Source of the DNA: an uncultured Bartonella sp.
GTDB taxonomy: Bacteria; Pseudomonadota; Alphaproteobacteria; Rhizobiales; Rhizobiaceae
Direction of reading: 5' to 3'
DNA length: 64,000 nt
NCBI GenBank assembly: GCA_946478665.1
Contig: CAMLCZ010000005.1
Span: forward strand, 138,281-202,280
Made by a program: the position numbers and the translations under genes. Positions 45,231 to 55,300 of the stretch are shown here, in pieces. Numbering within the stretch: position 1 is the stretch's first letter; each line of letters begins with the position of its first letter. Under the pieces are notes generated by a model. The model had not been told where the DNA came from and made no database searches. It saw only the letters and a program-made list of their open reading frames with translations.

Positions 45231-46886
45231 TTAAACACGCTCACGCAAACGAGAAACCAATTGTCCCACGGCATAATAGGCTTTGATTTTTGCGTATAAG
45301 CGATCAGAAATGGCTGTAATATGGTCGCTTTCGGCCATAAACGTATCGCGTTCGGCATTGATAACATCTGTCAAAGGGCGCTTATTAAGCGTGTATTGTT
45401 GCCAATAAAGATCCCGTGAAGAAAGGGACAGATCCATCATCTGTTTGGCATTATCCATACGCGCTGCCGCACCTCTTTCTTCTGTTTCGGCTGAACCTTG
45501 GGTGGTGCGCGAAACCAGCTGTTCATTATCGCGCGCCTGACGGGCTGCCCTTAATTCTGCTTCTGCAGCTTCAATCTGATATTTTTCGCGTTTACCAGTG
45601 GATATTTGTCCGCTTAACTGCAAACCAACAAAGGTGCTATCATTGGTAGCATTTCTTTGTCCTGTTGCCCCTGACTGGCTTACGCCCAGACTAATAGACG
45701 GGAAACGGTCAGCTTTTGCGGTACGCACTCTTTGTTGTGATGCTCTAACTTCCGCTTCTGCGGCAAGTACGGCAGGTGTATGGTCCACATCGCCCTTACC
45801 ATTGCTCATACTATCCATAAAACGGGTTGTTTCAGCAAGTGTTGCCACTCTCGTAGGGCGAAAACCGGTAATTTGCGCAAATTTTCCAGCCGCAACATCA
45901 AACCGTGTTGTTGCTTGCAAAAGATCCGATTTGGCACGTTGCATACCCACTTCCGCTTGATTAAGGTCCGAGGCATCAGACAAACCAGCTTTGACACGTT
46001 GTGCAATTTTGTCACGTGTATCGCGAAGAAGATTGTTTTCATGCGTTGCCGCAGCAATCAAATCTTGTGCGGCAGAAAGCTCTATAAAAATATTGGCCAT
46101 ATTTTGCGCAACATCTTCCATCGTACTGGAGAGTTGATGCATCTGTTTTTCATTGGTGGCTTTGGCGGCGGCTATACGGCTTGAGGTGCGCCCGAAATCA
46201 TATAGCAATTGCGATGCGCCAACCGTTCCACGCACATTGCCATTGTCATCATCATTTCTGTTTGAACCTGAATAATAACGGTTGTAGCCGGGATTGACGC
46301 TATATTGCAGCGTTGGATACCAAGCCGCGCGCTCGATAGCAATTTGCGCTTTGCCTTGTGCAACAACCGCATTGGCGCGGCCAATATCGGGGTGGCGCGC
46401 CAGTGCAATACCGATAGAATCCTTTAGGTTGATACCATTAACGCCAATTGTTTTAATCGGCATAGTTTTGTCATTGGCTGAAATTGCCTTCTGCCCACCA
46501 GTAACAACCGGCGGTTCAGCAGTCATTGCTGGCGGCGGCATGATTTTATCTGCCGATTTTTTATTGATGGCATCTGTATGCTCTGGTGAAACCGATACAG
46601 TTGCAGCGGTTGATGGGGCATCATTTTTTGCCGCATTTTGCATTGGCGCTGGGTGGTGTCGCACAATACGCGGCTCAGATGCTGTACCAGTACACGCTTC
46701 CAGTGACAGTACCCCGAGATAAATGCCATATCGTTTTATAAACGCACCACTTCGCTTTATAAAATCGCCGTTCCGCTTTATAAAATCCCCATTGCGTTTT
46801 ATAAATTTCCCACTAAATTTTATAAAATTCCCACTGGATCTTATAAATTTGAATGTGTGATGATAAACATTAACGTTCTTTGGCAC
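45231..46886 (-). CDS. TolC-type outer-membrane protein of the type I secretion system
   Basis: Outer-membrane exit channel, TolC/LapE type. Initiation is probably at GTG 46886, where GGGGAGA lies six bases upstream, giving 551 aa and overlapping the preceding gene by 17 bases; the track uses TTG 46910. After a six-copy heptapeptide repeat, a short hydrophobic segment ending LSLEACTG resembles a lipobox. The OEP halves are clear: DSIGIALARHPDIGRANAVV AQGKAQI and ELRAARQARDNEQ, with ISLGVSQSGATGQ and LYWQQYTLNKRPLTDVINAE RDTF in the second. The order halogenase-TolC-ABC-MFP places it in the adhesin exporter. The N-terminal repeat is odd (see finding). Confidence 0.9.
   Translation of the reverse strand: MPKNVNVYHHTFKFIRSSGNFIKFSGKFIKRNGDFIKRNGDFIKRSGAFIKRYGIYLGVLSLEACTGTASEPRIVRHHPAPMQNAAKNDAPSTAATVSVSPEHTDAINKKSADKIMPPPAMTAEPPVVTGGQKAISANDKTMPIKTIGVNGINLKDSIGIALARHPDIGRANAVVAQGKAQIAIERAAWYPTLQYSVNPGYNRYYSGSNRNDDDNGNVRGTVGASQLLYDFGRTSSRIAAAKATNEKQMHQLSSTMEDVAQNMANIFIELSAAQDLIAAATHENNLLRDTRDKIAQRVKAGLSDASDLNQAEVGMQRAKSDLLQATTRFDVAAGKFAQITGFRPTRVATLAETTRFMDSMSNGKGDVDHTPAVLAAEAEVRASQQRVRTAKADRFPSISLGVSQSGATGQRNATNDSTFVGLQLSGQISTGKREKYQIEAAEAELRAARQARDNEQLVSRTTQGSAETEERGAAARMDNAKQMMDLSLSSRDLYWQQYTLNKRPLTDVINAERDTFMAESDHITAISDRLYAKIKAYYAVGQLVSRLRERV
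46722..46847 (-). repeat. 21-bp tandem repeat, six copies, encoding FIKxxGx
   Basis: The core TTTATAAA (or CTTATAAA) recurs at exactly 21-base spacing (46735, 46756, 46777, 46798, 46819, 46840). In frame it encodes FIRSSGN, FIKFSGK, FIKRNGD, FIKRNGD, FIKRSGA, FIKRYGI, directly before the signal-like segment of the TolC-type protein. Divergence between copies shows the array is not a recent sequencing artefact. Confidence 0.93.
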
Positions 46887-48516
46887 GCAAAGTCTCCCCT
46901 GTTTCACCAAAACCGTGTTGCGATAAATTCGCTATTCTGGCTGCGTCTTGCCATGGCAATGATTGCGCTTGTGCCTGAAAATAGGAATGATAGTTTTGCC
47001 CAGACATAGAAGCATGACCACTTTTCTGGCGCATAATTTCCCGCCCATATTGCTCCATGCGTTGCCGTATTGTGGGGTTAAGAGAATTAAGATCAGCCAT
47101 TGCCGCCTGTGGCGTTATGATGCCCAAAGGTGCAGCCACAAACAGCCAGTCAATGATATGAAACAGAGATTGCCAACTAGATGAACCATAGGCTTCAATA
47201 TCAATAGGGCGTGGCAAACGCTGCTGAAAACATGATTTCATGTCTGCATAATAGATAGACCGCTTTGCCGCATTTGCTGCACGCCAAAATGCGCTGTCAT
47301 TGCGCCCACCATCATAATGCATACGGACAAAATCGGCCGCTTTCATCCAACTTTCAAAATTGCCACGGTTAAAAGCTGCTATTGTTTGGTGACAGATAAT
47401 GCCATGACAATCGATCAAAGCATTTTCCAAATGGCTAAGCGCAAGCATCAATTGCCCGATTGATGTTGCTTCCAACGGCTCGATATATCCAGAAGATTTA
47501 CCCAGTGCGACGACATTGTTGACCCAAGCATCTTCAAAATTACCGGGTGTGAAAGACAAGAAAGATGTCTTGTCAATTGGCGTTCCCAGCCTTTGTGCAA
47601 TCTCTTGTTTTATCGCCGCCTCATCGGCATATTTGCTGGAATAGACGCAAACATTGGATATGTTATCCCGTAAGGTAACCTGCCACAAATAACCGGCTTT
47701 CATAGCAAGAGACCGTGTTACAAGAGCCGGTATCCGACTTATATTGGGGGTGTTAAAGGAAACTGCCCTATCCTGCAAAAGACACGCGGAATAGGATAAC
47801 CATTTTGCTTTGAACTTTTCGCCGATAACAAAGCGTTTCAATCCACTTGCATCAATCAGGAAATCAATTGCAAGGTCATTATTGCCCTGCAGCTTAAGCG
47901 CAGTTGCAAACCCTTTTTCATTAATGACAACGTCATCCACCTGTTGATCCCGAACGGTGATCTGGCGTTTTTGTGCAAGGTTTTTCAGATATTCTATTAC
48001 CTTGCCGCGGTTAAAATGTAGTGTTGGCAGAACGCCACTTCGGTGCAGATTAAACACGGCCTTGGCTTCAATCGGTGATGCACCACTGCGGATAAGCGAG
48101 AAACCCGGCATAAAGCTATCAAGCGGTGCTTGAGTTGCTATGCGCATCGCCAAATAGGGCCAAATACCATGGAAATGGTAGTCTAGCTCCTCCACATGGT
48201 CGTCACGTGCCGGATAAAGGTGATAATAAATATCGTCCGCACCACCATTGCGCCAACCACAAAACTCGGTGCCCATTTTGAAACTGGCACCAGTAACTTG
48301 CATAAAATCATCAAAATCAATGGACGCACGTTGCAACCCATTGATAAAATTAACGAGCCCCCCTTCTCCATCGGCAATGGCATTATGGGAGAGAACATCG
48401 AAAACAATAATCTCCACTTGAGGGTTAAATACCCGTCGTAGCATGAGCGCTGCAAACCAACCTGCAATCCCCCCACCTATGACAGCAATTCTTTTTGCAC
48501 GCCTAAGATCAAGCAA
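46870..48516 (-). CDS. Flavin-dependent tryptophan-halogenase-like protein
   Basis: A 548-aa flavoprotein of the Trp_halogenase fold, starting at TTG 48516 (GGAGAAG upstream). The FAD loop is IAVIGGGIAGWFAALMLRR. The halogenase lysine region is present (ASFKMGTEFCGWRNGG), as is the active-site Glu region YIEPLEATSIGQL. The WxWxIP motif, which separates halogenases from monooxygenases, is degenerate here: AGYLWQVTLRDN. So it may be a halogenase with altered specificity, a hydroxylase, or a non-halogenating relative. It lies between the adhesin and its exporter on the same strand, overlapping the TolC start. No flavin reductase is nearby. Confidence 0.82.
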   Translation of the reverse strand: MLDLRRAKRIAVIGGGIAGWFAALMLRRVFNPQVEIIVFDVLSHNAIADGEGGLVNFINGLQRASIDFDDFMQVTGASFKMGTEFCGWRNGGADDIYYHLYPARDDHVEELDYHFHGIWPYLAMRIATQAPLDSFMPGFSLIRSGASPIEAKAVFNLHRSGVLPTLHFNRGKVIEYLKNLAQKRQITVRDQQVDDVVINEKGFATALKLQGNNDLAIDFLIDASGLKRFVIGEKFKAKWLSYSACLLQDRAVSFNTPNISRIPALVTRSLAMKAGYLWQVTLRDNISNVCVYSSKYADEAAIKQEIAQRLGTPIDKTSFLSFTPGNFEDAWVNNVVALGKSSGYIEPLEATSIGQLMLALSHLENALIDCHGIICHQTIAAFNRGNFESWMKAADFVRMHYDGGRNDSAFWRAANAAKRSIYYADMKSCFQQRLPRPIDIEAYGSSSWQSLFHIIDWLFVAAPLGIITPQAAMADLNSLNPTIRQRMEQYGREIMRQKSGHASMSGQNYHSYFQAQAQSLPWQDAARIANLSQHGFGETGETLRAKER

Positions 48517-48559
48517 TTCGCTTCTCCATTTTTCCAGCTAAAACCGATATTCATGGATT

Positions 48560-48595
48560 GAAAAAGAGGTGGCGGATTTTAAAAATACGCCACCT
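48560..48595 (-). terminator. Hairpin terminator or attenuator after the adhesin gene
   Basis: On the minus strand an 8-bp perfect stem AGGTGGCG / CGCCACCT with a 13-base loop is followed by CTTTTTC. It lies just after the adhesin stop and before the halogenase-like gene, so it probably attenuates rather than fully ends transcription, lowering exporter expression relative to the adhesin. Confidence 0.7.
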
Positions 48596-48603
48596 TAATG
48601 ACA

Positions 48604-49330
48604 TCATCCGACAATGATTTGATGATTTGCGAGTAACGTTTCCAAGGTGGTGTCAACGTTATTGAGCGTTAATAGATCGGTAAACTGCATTGAGCCGTTT
48701 TTGCCGTCCCTATCGATGCTGATAATAGTATTGCCATTTTCGACACGGGTAGACAAAAAGTCCTTTATATTGTCGCCCCAATCTATATTGGCCTTATTAT
48801 TGCTATCAAAATGAGCTGCACCATCGGCGTCGGAACGGTAGCCTATTAGCAGGTCTTTTACGTCAATGCGGTCGCTATCGGTGTCTATGTCACTTCTGTT
48901 ACCTGCAATTCCATAAGGACCAACATGGAAGCCATAAACCGTGTCGCTACCATTGCCACCGGTCGCATCAGACTCCTGCCCCTGAAGAAGACTGAACAAT
49001 AGAAGATCCTGCCCACCTTTTTCCAAATGATAGGTATCGTTACCGCCACGCCCATCAAAAATATTGTCGCCGTTGTTACCCGTTAACGTATCATCGTAGC
49101 GGCTACCGTAAATACCTTCAATATCGTTGAACTTGGCGTTGTTGAAGCCGGTGGACTGATAGCCAGTCTGGCTTAGATCAACGGTAATACCTTTATCGGA
49201 TTTGCCAAAATCAACGATATCGGCGCCACCCTTGGACTGCCAGTATTTTTCACTATCATCACTATGCCAACCACCGCCACCGGAATAGCTTTGGCTGCCG
49301 GCTTCCGCGGTAAACAGGTCATTATAACCA
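48604..49330 (-). other. RTX repeats and type I secretion signal domain of the adhesin
   Basis: The segment contains the glycine/aspartate-rich nonapeptides GSRYDDTLTGNNGDNIFDGR GGNDTY, then GSDTVYGFHVG, DSDRIDVKDLLIGY and a C-terminal strand region (NGNTIISIDRDGKNGSMQFT DLLTL). This is the usual uncleaved secretion signal recognised by LssB/LapB-type exporters. Confidence 0.85.
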
Positions 49331-52300
49331 GTACCAACAAGGCCTGGTCTATAACCAGCTGTTCCGGCATTTCCATTACCAGCACCTGTGGTTACAATGT
49401 CGTTATCCCTGTTACCATTCAAAATATAAGCATGGTCGGCTTCAACAGCTTTCAAGCCACTCCAAGATGAATTGTAGTTTTCAATCGTATTGACATGATC
49501 CCCCGAGCCGGTTTGATGCAAACCACCAATGTCATTGGACTGCCCATTGGTATTGCGCAACAGGACGACCGAATAGGTCTCGTCTTTCTTCAAACCGTAG
49601 AAATGTACCAAACCGGTATTATCCGATGTGCCGATACCACCTTGAGGATTGATGATTTGCGAGGCAACAAGTTCACCATGAGAATTATAAAGCTGAACAG
49701 TGTTGTTGTAAAAGACGTTGGCACCATCCTTATCGGTAATGCGCAGATGGAGCGATTCACCATAATTGACCTTGTTTTTATTCACTAAGATCAAGGATTT
49801 TTGTGTGGCATCACGCTGCACGGTAAGGTCAAGTGCGCCATCCCAGTCGTAATCAACGATGCTGGCACCATAAATGCCCGAAACATTTTTAGGGATCACA
49901 TCACCATCGGCACTGGCAAGCCGCCCACCTTTATCGCCATAGATGCTATAGGTTTGGTTTGTTGATGTTGCAGAATCCCAGATGACATTGTTCGATAAAT
50001 CCACTCTACCCGAATTGTGCCACCATGTGATATCTTTGGCATTACCGTTCATGCCAGGCAATTCGATAATATCCATTTTGCCATCATGATCCCAGTCGAT
50101 AGCAACAGACCAACGCCCGTCAACATAGTCACCAAACTTCTGAGCCGAGCGTAAATTGCCCGAACCATCACCGGTATTGTAGAAGATTTGGCTTTCCAGC
50201 GGGTTTGTGCCACGGTTTTTGGACAAGAACAAATCCATATATCCATCGCCGTTATAATCGGCCCATGTCATGGAAATGGTATCGCCCCACGTATCCTTAT
50301 CAAATCCGTCATCGGAATTATTACCGTAACTTGGAAATGCCAGAGGGAAAGACTGACCATTTGACCAGTTGGAACCATCGGCCTTGGTGGTACCGTCATT
50401 TTTCATCGTTAGCAATTGGTACCAAAGAGGATCCCAGTTACTATTCGGATCAATGGCACGGGCACCATTTCCTGCAAAGTCGATCGTTCCGTTATTATCA
50501 AGATCAACCGCGGAAACGTGGTGATCTGTCATAAAACCAGCCATTAATGGCGTTTGATTTGGACCAAAGCCCTTACCAAGACCGATAAATTGATCGGCGG
50601 TCAATGTACCTGGACCACTGGTACCACGGTTTAAGAAAACGGACCCAGAGTCTGTACCGGAGTCACCTTGGATGACATCGAGATATCCATCACCATTAAT
50701 ATCAAGAGTAGCAATACCGCCCAAATGGTTTTCAATATACTGCCCATTGACCATATTTTGATAAGGCAGTTCTATATAGTTCCATTGGTTATCGCCGGTT
50801 CCGACATAGGCTGCTGTCGTGCCATTGGAATAGCGTGATTTCGTGGTCCAAATATCAATATAACCGTCATGGTTATAATCGGCCATGGTGTACGAGCCGA
50901 AGTAATTCGGCTCAAACCAATAATCACCCACATTACCATTATTGATACCAGCCTGATAATTAAGATATATATTGGATGTTGTTCCATCATTGCGGAATAT
51001 CCAGACATTGGAGTTTGAAACAACTTGCCACTCACCATTATTATCCAATGCAACCGATTGGGTGATTGATGTGTCTCTTGGTCCTTGGTTGGAAGCCCCA
51101 TAATTTGGCACATTCGGTGAACCTGTCGTGTCAACCCGAACCTCCATTGAACTATGAACATCTCCAACATATCCAGAGGCTGAAACAATAGCCATTTTAT
51201 AGATATAACTGTGATGATCTGTCAGGCTATTTACCGGAAGTGCGAATTTAAATGTTCCATCAGCGGCAATATCGGACTTGTTGACATAACCTAATAGAAC
51301 ATGATCGCGGTAGATACCAATTTTTGCGCCATCTTCAAGATTTGCAAGTTGGCCACTAAGCTTGCCATGTAAAATGGCTGTACGGTCGTTAACATAATCA
51401 CCACTGTGGAATATCTTATTGTCACCCTTACTATTGGTGAAATAGTCAAAAGTGGCATATTGCGATGAACCATCACTATCGACAATCACCTTGGTGGTTG
51501 TTTCCCCACCAGCCTGACCCGTACTAGAAATGACGCGGGTTTTGATATTATAGGTACCGTCATCAAGTGCCGGTCCATTACGCCAATCAAGCTCCCACTT
51601 TCCATTCTGGCTGTTATAGGTCATATTTTGCCATGCACCATTGACAAAAACCTGCACTCTATCCGTACTTGTTATTGTTCCTGATACATTTGCCGTAAAC
51701 AATAATTGTTTGTCTTGTGTGATAAAGTCCGTGTTATCAAAGCCTGTATCATCGGTGATACTTTCCAAAGTTGCTGTTGCTATTGGAATATGCGTGTCAA
51801 CAGTAAATGCCTGTGCTTTAGAGGCTGGTCCTTCATTGCCGGCAGCATCAACTGCACGAGCAGTTAATGCGTGTTTTCCATCGGCCAAGGGTTGATCTGA
51901 GTTGCGGTTTTGCGCTTCCCACGACCAAGTGTGGTCGCCGTTTACCGGTACTTCTGCAATAAACTTGTTATTGTCGTAAATACGGACAACTTTGGCATCC
52001 GTTGATGCTGTACCACTAAATATTGGCGTTGCGTCATTGGTAACACCATCTTGTTCCACCGTTATAATACTTGGACCAGCGCTACCATTATTGTCATTTG
52101 GCAAGACATTGTCCTGCAAAATCTGATCGGTAATTTGTGGTGGTGCCGTAACATCGACATTGATATCGTAGCTATTTGACTTGTCACTTATCGTACCAAC
52201 ACTGTTTTGTGCCACGGCTGTAAACGAACAATGGCCTTCAGGCAGCATTGCGCCAGTTGTATAGGACCAATTACCATCCTTATCAGCATAAACACGCCCA

Positions 52301-55300
52301 AGTTCCACGCCATTACTATAGATGATAACCATGCTATTGGCTGGTGCGGTACCAATTATTGTCGGATTGGTATCATCGGTATATCCGTTTTGGGCAATTG
52401 TTCCCTGATAAAGCCCGACATCATCGGTAACACCAGTAATGGTCGGCGCAGCAAACGCTCTGTTATCAATCGTCAGGGCAAAATCTTGATGTCCAATTAC
52501 ATTGCCTGATTGATCTTTTGCTTCAACATAATAGCTATGGCTACCACTTGCCTGTTGCGGCAGAACCATATTCCATTTTCCATCGGTACCAACGTTAAAT
52601 TGACCCAATACAGTACTCTTTGTGTTATCCGAATAGACTGCAACAACAGATCCGTTTGGCGCGCGACCATAAAGTTCTGGTGTTGTATCATCGGTAGAGC
52701 CACCATTCGCAACATTTCCCATTATCGGTGCTTGGTCGTCAACTGCTCCATCGACAGTAACATTGTTTGCTGTATTGCCAATGGTAACAGTGGTCGCCAA
52801 ACCTTTGGTACTTTCATTACCAGCAACGTCTTTAACCGTGGTGGTAAACTTATGGTCACCTTCCTTCATCGGCGTCGTTGGTGTCCAGACCCACGTACCA
52901 TCAGAATTGACACTGGTATGGCCAATGGCCACGTCGCCATCATAAACAGTTACAACATCACCAGTATCCCATTTTTCCAACTTGCCAGAGAAGGTAGGGG
53001 TGGTATCATTGGTGCTGGCGGTTTGTGTGTCTGCACCTGCAATTTTACCGTGTGTTGGGTCAACATCGCTTGTTATATCAGGACGCGCTGTTGAATTAGG
53101 CGCTGTTGTGTCAACAATAATAGGATAATAAGCGGTGGGAGAACTCTTAGTGCCCTGCTTATCGACACCCTGCACCCAGATATTATGTTTGCCATCGCTC
53201 AAATCCGGCAAGACGCACGACCAATTCCCCTTGTCGTCAACAGTAACACTTCTGACAGGTGTATCAGCATCATCAACAAAGATATTAACGGTGGCACCCT
53301 TGGTACCTGTACCATTAATTGTTGGTGACTTATCACCAGTTATCTGGTTTTTCTGTATTTGGTTTGCAGGGAATGCAACGTTTGGATCACGATCATCGAG
53401 AACCTGCGTAATAGATGGTGTGCCCGGCGCATTTCCTATAAGATCGAAATCAAATTCTTTGGCATTTTTTTCACCAATAACACCAGCCTTATTGACTGGC
53501 ACAACATAAAAGTGGTGGTGACCAGGCATCAATGGTGTTGAAGGCTCAACCTCCCACGAACCATCATCCCTAACAATCCCACTACCAATTGGTTTCGCGT
53601 TCTTGTCGTTCGGATCCCCGTCATAAAGCAGAACGCGATCGACTGTTGCTGGATCAAGGGACCCCGAAACGCCGCGCACCGTTGGCGTATTGTCATCAGT
53701 GACGGCATCATTTTGAAGATATCCTGTATCCGGTGCCTGATCGTCAAATACGTTATAAGGATCGATATAATGTGGATCTGATGGATCATTTGGTATAACC
53801 CATTTTGGTCCTTGTGTTGATAGCCACAAATTGAAGCTATCCGACTTTGGCCCCTGATTACCGGCAGAATCTTCCAGCACAGCAACAAAATAGTATGATT
53901 TATCATCTGGATAGTTGGCAGAATCAAGATGGATTTGACATGACCAATTTGTACCATTTGGAGTAGTTGTACCAAGTTTAATGGGTTGGCCAGATGCATC
54001 TTTCAGGATATTGCCATGTTCGTCGGCAAGATAGATAACAATGTAATCTCCACCTTGTGCGCTTTGCACAGTACCTCTTAATTCCGGTGTTCGATCATCG
54101 GTATGGACACCACTTTTGAATTCACCTTCAATGAGACCAACATCGTCATAGATTTTATCCAAAGTTATCGAACCGGTTGGTGGTGTACTGTCGATCACGA
54201 TAAAATGCGATGATAGAGCCGATGTACGTCCAGCATTATCTATGATACGTGCTTTAACACTAAATTCCCCACTATCATTTTCTCCTACCAGCGGAACAGC
54301 AGGCTTGAAGAAGTATTTGCCGCTATTGCTGTCATAAGAGGCATCATACCACTGACCACCAATATTAAACTGCACTTTCTCGCCCATGTCGCTGTTGAGC
54401 ACTTGCGATACGGTCGCATAAATTGTTGGCTGTCTATCACTGGTCACAAAGTCTGTGGAACTGAGACCAGTATCTTCGGTAATACTGTCGATCTGCACCG
54501 TTTTAGCGATATCGCCTGTTGCAACCGTAAATTCCCATGACGAGGTTGAAGGACCTATATTGCCAACACTATCAACCGGCTTTGCCTGAAATTCGTGCGT
54601 TCCATCACCCAATGCGGTCGGCGGTGTATATGACCATGTATAGGTGCCATTGTTTTCAACCACATCAACTTCAGCAATTTTTACACCCTTGTCATAGATG
54701 TAAACTTTCTTCGTGTCGGCATTTGCCAATCCGCTATATGTTGGCTGATTATCATTGGTAAAGCCATTGATGGTGCCAGTAATTTCAGGCACATCATCAA
54801 CCAGATTGAGCGAATTTGAATCAAGCGCATTTGGCGCTGTTATATCAATTGTATAGTCAAACTCGTTCGAATGCCCACTTTCATTGCCAGCAGCGTCAAC
54901 CGATGTTGCGAAGAATTTATGTTCTCCTTCTGGCAATGGGCTTTGCACCGTATATTCCCAATAACCAGCACTGTTCGCACGAACAGTGTCAATCAGATGG
55001 ACTTGTCCATCTCTTCTCGTTTCATAAATATTAACCCAACCATTTGGCTCCGCGCCATGGCCACGCAAAGTTGGGGTTGTATCATCACTGACAGCCCCTG
55101 AAACCAGCGAATTCGATTGCACAATTCCGACATCATCTGTAGCGCTATCAATGGTTGGAACATTATTATTCTGCGTATCGACATTGATAGCAAAACTATC
55201 TTCAGCCGTGGTGTTATTAACAGCCGTTGCAACAGCAACAATCTTTTGATTACCATCAGACAATTTATTGCTGTCAGGCCACTGGAATGACCAGTTTCCA

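Noticed and set aside
52207-53094. Several plus-strand ORFs of 100-200 aa within the adhesin region
   Set aside because: Cys/Ile-rich antisense translations of the repetitive adhesin, recurring at each repeat; not genes.
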